Shown: positions 19,390 through 26,114 of the stretch, in pieces | Numbering within the stretch: the stretch's first letter is position 1 | Layout of the letters: each line of letters begins with the position of its first letter | DNA from: an uncultured Acetatifactor sp. | Lineage (GTDB): Bacteria; Bacillota; Clostridia; Lachnospirales; Lachnospiraceae | Direction: 5' to 3' | DNA: 64,000 nucleotides | NCBI GenBank assembly: GCA_944384205.1 | Contig: CALWSL010000001.1 | Span: forward strand, 124,001 to 188,000 | Program-made: the position numbers and the translations under genes | Notes under the pieces: generated by a model | What the model was told of the DNA's origin: nothing | What the model saw: only the letters and a program-made list of their open reading frames with translations | Database searches by the model: none

Positions 19390-19418
19390 AGTATAACACA
19401 GAATTTTCGGAAAAGCAA
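19390..19418 (-). promoter_or_regulatory. lexA promoter
   Basis: On the minus strand, TTGCTT (19413-19418), a 17-bp spacer, then TATACT (19390-19395). A degenerate SOS-box-like site (19417-19428) abuts the -35. Confidence 0.6.
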
Positions 19419-19500
19419 ACATATATTCCAAAAATATGTTCGATTTTTCTATTGACAAAAGAAAATATGTTCGGTACAATACAATCAGAACGAACGTTCC
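19417..19500. promoter_or_regulatory. SOS operator cluster between lexA and the yneA-like gene
   Basis: GAACGAACGTTC (19488-19499) matches the Gram-positive LexA box core GAAC-N4-GTTC exactly. A one-mismatch copy, GAAAATATGTTC (19461-19472), lies inside the spacer of the rightward promoter. Two weaker copies lie at 19430-19441 and 19417-19428, nearer lexA. Confidence 0.75.
19452..19480 (+). promoter_or_regulatory. Promoter of the yneA-like gene, with an SOS box in the spacer
   Basis: Consensus TTGACA (19452-19457), a 17-bp spacer that contains a near-perfect LexA box, then TACAAT (19475-19480). A perfect LexA box begins 8 bp after the -10, so LexA binding should block this promoter. Confidence 0.8.
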
Positions 19501-19597
19501 GAACGCATATTCATTTTTCCGGAATTGCGGAAAATGAATATGGATAAAACTTATGTGGACATGTATAAGAGGTTTCTGAAAGATAGGAGATAGCAAT

Positions 19598-20011
19598 ATG
19601 AGAGTACAGAAGAATTTAACCGTACCCGGAAACATTTACAGAATGACTGACAGGGAGCTGCGAATTTATAAGAAGCGGTTGGCTCGCCGGATTGGCATAA
19701 GACGCAGATTTATAATGATTTTAATGACCGTCTGTCTGATTTTAATTTGCACTGTGTTTTATCATTCCATGAAATCAAGTGCAAACACAGGAGACGAGAA
19801 GGTTAATTTTAAATATTATACCAGCATTATGGTAGGGTATGGAGACACTCTGTGGAAAATTGCAGACGAATATATTGATTACAGCGAGTATAAGGACAAG
19901 GAAACCTATCTTGCAGAGGTCAGAAATATGAACCACCTTGATGATGATTCTGACATCAAGGCAGGTCAATATCTCATCGTACCTTATTATTCCTATGAAT
20001 TCGTAAAGTGA
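19598..20011 (+). CDS. YneA-like SOS-induced cell division inhibitor (TM plus LysM)
   Basis: A 137-residue protein with a basic cytoplasmic N-terminus, one transmembrane helix (about residues 38-56) and an extracellular LysM domain. The LysM motifs are GYGDTLWKIADEY and IKAGQYLIVPYY. In Bacillus, yneA is divergent from lexA, has this architecture and stops division after DNA damage. Here the gene is also divergent from lexA and carries LexA boxes in its promoter. The function is inferred from context and architecture. AGGAG precedes the ATG. Confidence 0.8.
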   Translation: MRVQKNLTVPGNIYRMTDRELRIYKKRLARRIGIRRRFIMILMTVCLILICTVFYHSMKSSANTGDEKVNFKYYTSIMVGYGDTLWKIADEYIDYSEYKDKETYLAEVRNMNHLDDDSDIKAGQYLIVPYYSYEFVK

Positions 20012-20041
20012 TATAAGGTAAACTTAATGTTTTTTCAGAAG

Positions 20042-21103
20042 TCAACGTTTTTCTCTTAGCTGCACCTTATTAGCGGCTGTCCTGCGGCGTGCATCCTCCT
20101 GGGCAGCATAATGTTTTCTGGTGGTGTTGACATCCTTGTGACCTAATACGTCAGCCACCAGATAGATATCATTCGTGGACTGATAGAGAGAGGTACCATA
20201 AGTACTGCGCAGCTTATGAGGTGTTATTTTTTTCAGACTGGTAACTCTGGAGGCGTATTTTTTAACTAGATTCTCCACAGAACGGACTGCCATACGGCGG
20301 TTCTGCAAGGAGAGAAAGAGTGCATTTTCATGCCCTTGGGCGGGGATGATATGCTCCCTTTGTTCCATATAGTCCAATAAGGCTTTTTCTACCTCTTCTC
20401 CGAAATAAACAACGGCTTCATATCCGCCTTTTCTGCGGATTTTGATTCCTCCCACATCAAAATTAACATCGGAGATATCTAATCCAACACATTCCGAGAC
20501 ACGGATACCTGTACCTAAAAGAAGCGTTAAAAGCGCCACATCACGTACCTTGGTTTTCTTGTGATATTCCAGTTCTTTTTTGGTGAGCTTCGTACCATCC
20601 TCCACCTGATCCAGCAAAATAGCCACTTCGTCCGGTTCCAAACGAATAATTTCTTTTTCGTGACGTTTGGGAAGCGGCACAAGTGCAGCCGGATTTTTTT
20701 CAATATATTCATTTTCATAGAAATAGTTATAGAAGCTTCTAAGGGAAGCCAGTTTTCTTGCCCTGCCCCGCTCGTCATTCGTAATATCCCTGCCATCCTT
20801 TTGGTAAAGAGTAATGTACTCCAGATATTCTTCAATATCCATACGGGTCAGGTTATCCAGAATGGATAAAGGGAAATCCTTGATTTCCATTTTTGCGCAT
20901 ATGCTGTTCTGTTCATGCAGAAATTCAAAAAACAGACGGATATCATAAGCATAGGCAAGTCTCGTTCTTGCAGAGGTATATTCTTCTATGCCACGGAAAA
21001 AGGTTTTGCAGAAGGAGGGAAGCGTATCCAGCACTGCACGAAGCTTGACAATATTTTGTTTGTTCTGTTCATCATGATAGTTTTCTTTTTTTATGACTGG
21101 CAT
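20042..21103 (-). CDS. Tyrosine recombinase of the XerC/XerD type
   Basis: A 353-residue tyrosine recombinase. It has an N-terminal SAM-like core-binding domain (to about residue 150) and a catalytic domain with Arg in GTGIRVSE, Lys in RRKGG, HKLRSTYG (His and Arg), GHKDVNTT (His), and nucleophile Tyr in RKHYA. It starts 1 bp after the TtcA-like gene. A chromosomal dimer-resolution role is possible, but it is not next to dif or other Xer landmarks. No mobile element is recognisable around it. Confidence 0.85.
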   Translation of the reverse strand: MPVIKKENYHDEQNKQNIVKLRAVLDTLPSFCKTFFRGIEEYTSARTRLAYAYDIRLFFEFLHEQNSICAKMEIKDFPLSILDNLTRMDIEEYLEYITLYQKDGRDITNDERGRARKLASLRSFYNYFYENEYIEKNPAALVPLPKRHEKEIIRLEPDEVAILLDQVEDGTKLTKKELEYHKKTKVRDVALLTLLLGTGIRVSECVGLDISDVNFDVGGIKIRRKGGYEAVVYFGEEVEKALLDYMEQREHIIPAQGHENALFLSLQNRRMAVRSVENLVKKYASRVTSLKKITPHKLRSTYGTSLYQSTNDIYLVADVLGHKDVNTTRKHYAAQEDARRRTAANKVQLREKR

Positions 21104-21104
21104 A

Positions 21105-21821
21105 TTAAAGTTCCCATTCTTCCATATTACTGTTTTGTATTGCGGTAAATATTCTTTTCTTCACGCCGGGATTCTCCAGATTTATCTGCCGCAGAAGTCC
21201 TTTGATATATTCCCGTTTCGTGTGTCCGTCTATGGGACAGGGACTTTTCAGGACAGGTATATGGTATTTGTTTACAAATCCCATAATATCAGCCTCACCT
21301 ATATATATCAGAGGACGAATGACGGTAATGCCGGTGCGATCCAAATGCGTAACCGGAGAAAAGGTGTGCCATCTGCCTTCATAAATCAGAGACAGAAGCA
21401 TGGTTTCAATCACATCATCCCTGTGATGCGCATAGGCGATTTTATTACAGCCCATTACGGTAAGCTGTTCATTCAGGGCGCCTTTCCGCATTTTTGCGCA
21501 AAGCGAGCAGGGATTGGACTCCTTCCTCACATCGAAAACAATTTGTGATATTTCGGTTTTGATAATGGTATATTCTACCTCCAGAGTGCCGCATACTTTT
21601 TTTATTTCATCAAAATCTACATTCTCAAATCCCATATCCGCCGTAACAGCGTATAATTCAAAGGCTTCAGGATAGAAACGGCGCAGATTGCCCAGCGCAT
21701 AGAGAAGCGTGAGACTGTCTTTTCCGCCGGAGATTCCGACAGCAATTTTATCGCCTTTTTCAATCATATGATAATCGTCTGCTGCTTTGCGCACGCCGCT
21801 GAGTAACTGTTGTAATTTCAT
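21105..21821 (-). CDS. TtcA-family tRNA sulfurtransferase-like protein
   Basis: A PP-loop ATP pyrophosphatase of the TtcA/TtuA type, which thiolates tRNA bases. The PP-loop motif SGGKDSLTLL lies at residues 30-39. The Fe-S ligands are suggested by NPCSLCAKMRKG and a later Cys in KSPCPIDG. YAHHRDDVIETMLL is also a TtcA-type block. It is 238 residues, short for E. coli TtcA but usual for the clostridial group. AAGGATA lies upstream of the ATG. The target base is not determined from the sequence. Confidence 0.85.
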   Translation of the reverse strand: MKLQQLLSGVRKAADDYHMIEKGDKIAVGISGGKDSLTLLYALGNLRRFYPEAFELYAVTADMGFENVDFDEIKKVCGTLEVEYTIIKTEISQIVFDVRKESNPCSLCAKMRKGALNEQLTVMGCNKIAYAHHRDDVIETMLLSLIYEGRWHTFSPVTHLDRTGITVIRPLIYIGEADIMGFVNKYHIPVLKSPCPIDGHTKREYIKGLLRQINLENPGVKKRIFTAIQNSNMEEWEL

Positions 21822-22002
21822 GTATAAGTATCCTTCTATATTTGATAATTTCTGGGACTGGTTACAATTTTAATCATATTTTATAATTTTTGAAGAAAAA
21901 AAACAATAGAAAGAGCAGATACCTATTATAATTTATAAAAATCGGGAAACAATGCTAAGGAATCAAATATTTCGTGCATATAACAATGGTTAGGAGGAAA
22001 AA

Positions 22003-22608
22003 ATGCCAATCGAATTTAAAGACAGCGTAACAAAGGATAATCTTATGAGAGCTTTTGCAGGAGAAAGTCAGGCGAGAAACCGCTATACCTTTGCGGCTTC
22101 TCAGGCAAAGAAAAATGGTCTGCATGTCATAAGCGCCATTTTTGCATTCACGGCATCTCAGGAGAAGGAACATGCTGAAATTTTTTACAACCATTTGAAA
22201 GAGATGGCAGGAGAAAATATATTTGTTGACGGCGGTTATCCTGTAGATATTTCAGACAGTATGGAAGATCTTCTGAAAATGGCGCAGCATAACGAATATG
22301 AAGAGCATGATCCGGTATATCAGCAATTCGGTGAAAAGGCGGCCGAAGAGGGCTTTCAAAAGGTTGCAGCCTCTTTTTTACAAATTGCAAAGATTGAAAA
22401 GACTCATGGAGACCGCTTCGGATATTATGCAAAACTGTTGGAGGAAGGAAAGCTGTTCGTATCAGATGTTGAGGTAGAATGGATGTGCTTAAACTGCGGA
22501 TTTGTATATAAGGCGAAAAAGGCACCTGAAATTTGTCCGGTATGCCAGCATAATCAGGGATATTTTATTCGGTTTGAATTTATGCCTAATTTTCCTTTCT
22601 TAACTTGA
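22003..22608 (+). CDS. rbr: Rubrerythrin
   Basis: Rubrerythrin reduces hydrogen peroxide in anaerobes using a diiron centre and a rubredoxin-like iron. The ferritin-like domain provides Glu and His ligands in AGESQARNRYTF, EKEHAEIF and EKTHGDRF. The C-terminal rubredoxin domain has CLNCG and CPVCQ. The length is 201 residues. An AT-rich near-palindrome TTATAATTTATAA lies about 70 bp upstream and could be a weak PerR-type site. AGGAGG precedes the start. Confidence 0.95.
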   Translation: MPIEFKDSVTKDNLMRAFAGESQARNRYTFAASQAKKNGLHVISAIFAFTASQEKEHAEIFYNHLKEMAGENIFVDGGYPVDISDSMEDLLKMAQHNEYEEHDPVYQQFGEKAAEEGFQKVAASFLQIAKIEKTHGDRFGYYAKLLEEGKLFVSDVEVEWMCLNCGFVYKAKKAPEICPVCQHNQGYFIRFEFMPNFPFLT

Positions 22609-22633
22609 GATATAAGGGAAATCAGTGTATTAT

Positions 22634-22674
22634 ATTATAAGGAGCGGTTTTTTACCGTTTCCTTATAATTTTTC
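22634..22674 (+). terminator. Rho-independent terminator after rubrerythrin
   Basis: ATTATAAGGAGCGGT pairs with ACCGTTTCCTTATAAT across a T-rich loop, followed by TTTTTC. Confidence 0.75.
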
Positions 22675-22712
22675 AATACATAATTTTAATACGGAAGAGG
22701 GACGATGATATA

Positions 22713-24152
22713 ATGAAGTTTAAGTTGAATAATAAATATTTTCGCTGGGGTCTGACAGCCTTTCTTGTGATTGCAGCGAGTATCTGTTTTTATTATCTGT
22801 TATTTCACGGTACAGATATAAAAAACGGTTTTAATTCCATTTTCAGACTGTTGACGCCTATCATATTTGGCTTTGTAATGGCATATTTAATGACACCGAT
22901 TTTGAATTATATTGAATATCGCATACTGATTCCATTATGTAATAAATGGAAGATAAAAGATACGACAAAGAGAAGCAAAATCATTCGGGGAATTAGTATT
23001 TTATTAACAGTGTTTTTGTTTTTCGCTATTATTTACGGCTTGATTGCCATGCTGCTGTCTCAGATTGTTCCCAGTATCGCAAATATTATTTCAAATTTCG
23101 ACGGATATGTCAGTAATTTTATTAAATGGTTAAACAAGCTGCTCTCAGATGATTATCCTGAGGTGGGCGCTCAGATAACAAAAATGATTGATACTTATTC
23201 CGAAGAATTGGAAGTATGGCTGAACGATACCGTATTAACAAAATCCAGTGAACTGATAAGAACAGTTTCCTTGAGTGTTATCAATGTATTAAAGCTGCTT
23301 TGGAATTTTTTAATTGGTCTGATGATTTCTCTCTATGTACTTGCCGGAAAGGAGAAATTTGCAGGTCAGGCAAAAAAACTGACATATGCAATATTTGACA
23401 ATGATGTGGCAAATATTATAATTAATAATTTCCGATTTACCCACAAAACTTTTATCGGATTCTTGAGCGGCAAAATTCTGGATTCTATTATTATAGGCAT
23501 TTTGTGTTTTATCGGTACCAGCATCCTTCATACGCCTTATGCGGCGTTAGTCAGTGTGATCGTAGGTGTAACCAATGTAATACCGGTTTTCGGACCTTAT
23601 TTGGGAGCAGTTCCCAGTACTGTTTTGATTTTTGTAGTCGATCCTACCCATCCCCTTAATTGCGTCTATTTCGTAATTTTTATATTAATTTTACAACAAT
23701 TTGACGGGAATTTTCTTGGACCCAAAATTTTGGGAGAATCAACCGGACTTACAGGTTTCTGGGTAATTTTTTCCATAACATTGTTTGGCGGTTTATTTGG
23801 CGTAATGGGAATGGTTATTGGTGTACCGACGTTTGCGGTATTTTATGCCGCTGTCAAATCGTTTGTAAATACGTTATTGAGTAAAAAAAATATTCCGCAG
23901 GAAACTAATGTATATATTAATGTTGCTGCCGTTGAAGAAAATACCTTATATGAATATGTTCCGGATTACAAATTAAAAAAGGGCGAACGGGGTAAGAATG
24001 CCTTTGGAAAAGAATTTCTGTTTCATATTGATAAAAGCAGGGTGCAGGCTTATGATGTCATGACAGAACCGGAAGAAGATAATAATGCCGAAAACGGGAC
24101 GGCAGATATAGCTTCTGGCAACACAGCAGCAACTGAGGAGGAAAAAAAGTAA
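22713..24152 (+). CDS. AI-2E family transporter (YdbO/PerM-type permease)
   Basis: A 479-residue membrane protein with about eight transmembrane segments. An early hydrophobic pair is followed by a long extracytoplasmic region (about residues 130-180) and a C-terminal bundle containing NVIPVFGPYLGAVPS and FDGNFLGPKILGE, both hallmarks of the AI-2E exporter family. The soluble C-terminal tail is acidic. The family name is historical and the substrate is not known. The stop is followed directly by dtd. Confidence 0.88.
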   Translation: MKFKLNNKYFRWGLTAFLVIAASICFYYLLFHGTDIKNGFNSIFRLLTPIIFGFVMAYLMTPILNYIEYRILIPLCNKWKIKDTTKRSKIIRGISILLTVFLFFAIIYGLIAMLLSQIVPSIANIISNFDGYVSNFIKWLNKLLSDDYPEVGAQITKMIDTYSEELEVWLNDTVLTKSSELIRTVSLSVINVLKLLWNFLIGLMISLYVLAGKEKFAGQAKKLTYAIFDNDVANIIINNFRFTHKTFIGFLSGKILDSIIIGILCFIGTSILHTPYAALVSVIVGVTNVIPVFGPYLGAVPSTVLIFVVDPTHPLNCVYFVIFILILQQFDGNFLGPKILGESTGLTGFWVIFSITLFGGLFGVMGMVIGVPTFAVFYAAVKSFVNTLLSKKNIPQETNVYINVAAVEENTLYEYVPDYKLKKGERGKNAFGKEFLFHIDKSRVQAYDVMTEPEEDNNAENGTADIASGNTAATEEEKK

Positions 24153-24602
24153 ATGCGTTTTGTGATACAGCGGGTAACGGAAGCCAACGTTAAGGTAGAG
24201 GGTACAACAATTGGGCAGATTGAAAAAGGATTTGTAGTGTTTATCGGTGTGAGCGATGATGATACAAAGGAAATTGCAGATAAAATGACTAAGAAAATGC
24301 TTGGACTGCGCATTTTTGAGGATGAGAACGGGAAAACCAATCTTGATTTGAAAACAGTAGACGGACAACTCCTTTTAATTTCACAATTTACTTTGTATGC
24401 AGATTGTAAAAAGGGAAATCGTCCTTCTTTTATTAAGGCAGGTGCGCCGCAACATGCCCAAATGCTTTATCAATATATCATAGAGTCCTGTAAGCAGGAG
24501 ATAGCGGCAGTGGAGCAGGGAAGCTTTGGCGCTGATATGAAGGTTTCACTGATAAATGACGGTCCGTTTACGATTGTTCTGGATTCTGCAGAGATAATGT
24601 AA
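24153..24602 (+). CDS. dtd: D-aminoacyl-tRNA deacylase
   Basis: DTD hydrolyses D-aminoacyl-tRNAs and glycyl-tRNA(Ala) to protect translation. It begins [17 protein letters not shown] and has the family blocks [17 protein letters not shown] and [11 protein letters not shown], including the cross-subunit Gly-cisPro-like region and the SQxxL motif. The length is 149 residues. It starts directly after the AI-2E permease stop with GGAGGAAAAAAAG upstream, so the two are cotranscribed. Confidence 0.96.
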   Translation: MRFVIQRVTEANVKVEGTTIGQIEKGFVVFIGVSDDDTKEIADKMTKKMLGLRIFEDENGKTNLDLKTVDGQLLLISQFTLYADCKKGNRPSFIKAGAPQHAQMLYQYIIESCKQEIAAVEQGSFGADMKVSLINDGPFTIVLDSAEIM

Positions 24603-24619
24603 ATATTGTTTGTCTCTAT

Positions 24620-24648
24620 TTACAAAAATTGCTTTATATGTTATAACA
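24620..24648 (+). promoter_or_regulatory. Candidate promoter of the THF riboswitch transcript
   Basis: TTTACA (24620-24625), a 17-bp spacer, then TATAAC (24643-24648), about 30 bp before the riboswitch. Confidence 0.55.
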
Positions 24649-24675
24649 AATATGATTAAAAAATAAAAATTTATT

Positions 24676-24775
24676 AGCAGAGTAGAAAACTGTGCGTTAA
24701 GTGCCATATGAACAGGGAGTTGTCATACGGACGAAAAGCGTAAAGCTTGCGGTACAGATTTCGCATCCCGCTGCT
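24676..24775 (+). promoter_or_regulatory. Tetrahydrofolate (THF) riboswitch
   Basis: The sequence carries the class I THF aptamer blocks in order: AGAGTAGA, GCGTTAAGTG, GGGA-GTTGTC, GACGAAAAGCG, TTGCGGT and GCATCC. The terminal AGCAG (24676-24680) and CTGCT (24771-24775) close P1, and CTGT/ACAG supports P2. The riboswitch normally controls folate transport or synthesis. Here the downstream folT is truncated almost immediately after the aptamer, so the expression platform and start codon are lost. An 85-codon open frame across this RNA is not a gene. Confidence 0.88.
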
Positions 24776-24776
24776 G

Positions 24777-25013
24777 CATATTGGTTGTTTTTTGTGCCTC
24801 TTTTATGTAGTTTAGGGAATCCTGGTTGCGGAATTTGTGGTAAAATTAATTGTAAACTGTATCTTGAATACACTTTGGATTTGCATGCTATATGGAAAAG
24901 GTTTTGTTGCCATATTGCCGCTCAGACTGCTAAAAAATGTTATTATGCTGCCTATTGACAGTGCAATTCTGTATGTTGCATTGGTTTATGTGAAGAAGCT
25001 GGTAAAGCGTTAG
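24777..25013 (+). pseudogene. folT: Truncated folate ECF transporter S component (folT remnant)
   Basis: The frame ending at TAG 25011-25013 reads as the C-terminal part of a FolT-type S component. The recognisable segments are LVAEFVVKLIVN, ILNTLW, MLYGKGF, LPLRLLKNVIMLPID and a final membrane helix ending KKLVKR. It is interrupted by an in-frame TAG at 24813-24815. The first ~100 codons, including the start, are missing: coding sequence resumes just after the riboswitch. The THF riboswitch upstream supports the folate assignment independently. The Tn7-like element starts 16 nt after the stop. Confidence 0.78.
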
Positions 25014-25028
25014 AATTTCCTTTCCAAA
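25004..25028 (+). repeat. 25-bp direct repeat, left copy (folT stop region)
   Basis: This copy is identical to 30507-30531. It contains the last folT codons and stop and ends one base before the transposon end. The core 22 bp could have been a tandem repeat in the target, with AAA contributed by a 5-bp target duplication (CAAAT here, CAAAG on the right). Confidence 0.9.
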
Positions 25029-25029
25029 T

Positions 25030-25204
25030 TGAAAAGTGAACTAAAGAAAGCACATAAATGATTCTATAATCCCCTAAAATTCAATACTACTATATTATAA
25101 GTGCCAACTATAATTCAAAATTTATTGAACTATAGTTGGCACTTATTTGTTTTTGAGAATGTTATATTTTGTTTAACTAAGTTTTGAACAAAACATAACA
25201 CTTA
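25030..25204. repeat. tnsA-proximal transposon end with four TnsB-type sites
   Basis: The related ~20-bp motifs have the form TTGAAC-N9-CACTTA. Sites lie at 25037-25056 (TGAACTA...AGCACATAA), 25101-25117 (inverted), 25125-25145 and 25184-25204. The second and third face each other and form a ~19-bp hairpin (25099-25145). The array is typical of Tn7-family ends. Confidence 0.75.
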
Positions 25205-25324
25205 TTTGCGTTATTATAATTTACACAATCAATAAAATATAGTAAAATATATTAAATATTATATTTTTACAGAAAATAAGCACTAACAACGCGCCGTGGA
25301 AAGTGAGATTGTTAATGCTCTTGT

Positions 25325-25395
25325 TAAAGTTACTCTTTTTGTCTATATATAATATAGCACATCTTTGTTTTCTATGCAACAAAAAAGTAACTTTA
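25325..25395. promoter_or_regulatory. Inverted repeat bracketing the probable tnsA promoter
   Basis: Arms 25325-25341 (TAAAGTTACTCTTTTTG) and 25380-25395 (CAAAAAAGTAACTTTA) are complementary except for one extra base. The loop carries TATAAT (25348-25353), a candidate -10 for the tns operon. It could be an operator pair or a 5' UTR hairpin. No regulator gene is encoded in the element. Confidence 0.5.
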
Positions 25396-25427
25396 CTCTG
25401 TAGGACAAGGAGAAGATAAAATACTTT

Positions 25428-26114
25428 ATGACTTATCTATATCAAACCCCTATTAAAATGCCTAGAGGATCTCACTATGGCAGTGATTATTGGATTTCTT
25501 ATAGCTACAAGTTAAAGCGCAAAGTATGTTTATACAGTATGTTAGAATATGCTAATTTCATTGTTTTAGAAATGAATCCGAATGTCGATTTCTTTTGTGA
25601 GCAACCCTGTAAAATAGAAGAAAATAAGACAGCAAGAATCTCCAGTTCTGTTTTAGATTTTTGGGTCCATTATCAGGATTCTTCTGCTGAATTTCAAGAG
25701 GTAAAATACTCTTATGAATTAGTAGGAACTGGAGATGCAGCTGAACGTTCACAACGACAAATAAAATTTCAACATGACTGGTGTGTTGAAAATGGATATA
25801 AATACAAAGTCATGACGGAGAAAGAACTTTACGATGGACCTTTCAAAATACAAAATTTACAATTATTACAAAGCCATATTTTACGACTGGAAGGTTTGAA
25901 TACATTTAACTTACGTAATTTCTTTGAGATGATAAAGACGCGTTCCATGTCTATAGGAGAAATAAAAGAACAAAGAATACTTCCTAATGATATGGAATTA
26001 AGTATTTTAGCTTATCAACACTACTTAGGAAACATAGAAATAGATGTAAAAAACAGACCTATAGATAATTGTACTGAGGTGAAAGTATGCGAAACAAAAA
26101 ATATAATCTTTTAG
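25428..26114 (+). CDS. tnsA: TnsA-like transposon endonuclease
   Basis: TnsA cuts the 5' strands at the transposon ends, allowing cut-and-paste movement with TnsB. The 228-residue protein has the restriction-fold catalytic set: Glu40 in SMLEYANF, Asp77 in SVLDFWV, and Gln90 with Lys93 in EFQEVK. The N-terminal nuclease domain is followed by a C-terminal region (from about residue 140) that would contact TnsC. AAGGAG lies 15 bp before the ATG, which is a little far. The gene overlaps tnsB by 28 bp. Having TnsA predicts simple insertions in place of cointegrates. Confidence 0.88.
   Translation: MTYLYQTPIKMPRGSHYGSDYWISYSYKLKRKVCLYSMLEYANFIVLEMNPNVDFFCEQPCKIEENKTARISSSVLDFWVHYQDSSAEFQEVKYSYELVGTGDAAERSQRQIKFQHDWCVENGYKYKVMTEKELYDGPFKIQNLQLLQSHILRLEGLNTFNLRNFFEMIKTRSMSIGEIKEQRILPNDMELSILAYQHYLGNIEIDVKNRPIDNCTEVKVCETKNIIF

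Noticed and set aside
20042-21103. Integrase marking a genomic island
   Set aside because: The tyrosine recombinase is Xer-like, embedded with housekeeping genes, with no attachment repeats or phage genes nearby.
21915-21945. PerR operator in front of rubrerythrin
   Set aside because: The AT-rich near-palindrome has the wrong spacing for a PerR box and could occur by chance in this AT-rich gap, so it is only mentioned under rubrerythrin.
24701-24958. 85-codon plus-strand frame (starting GTG at 24701)
   Set aside because: It lies across the THF riboswitch and the start of the folT remnant in another frame, has no ribosome binding site, and its Cys-rich translation is a shadow of those elements.
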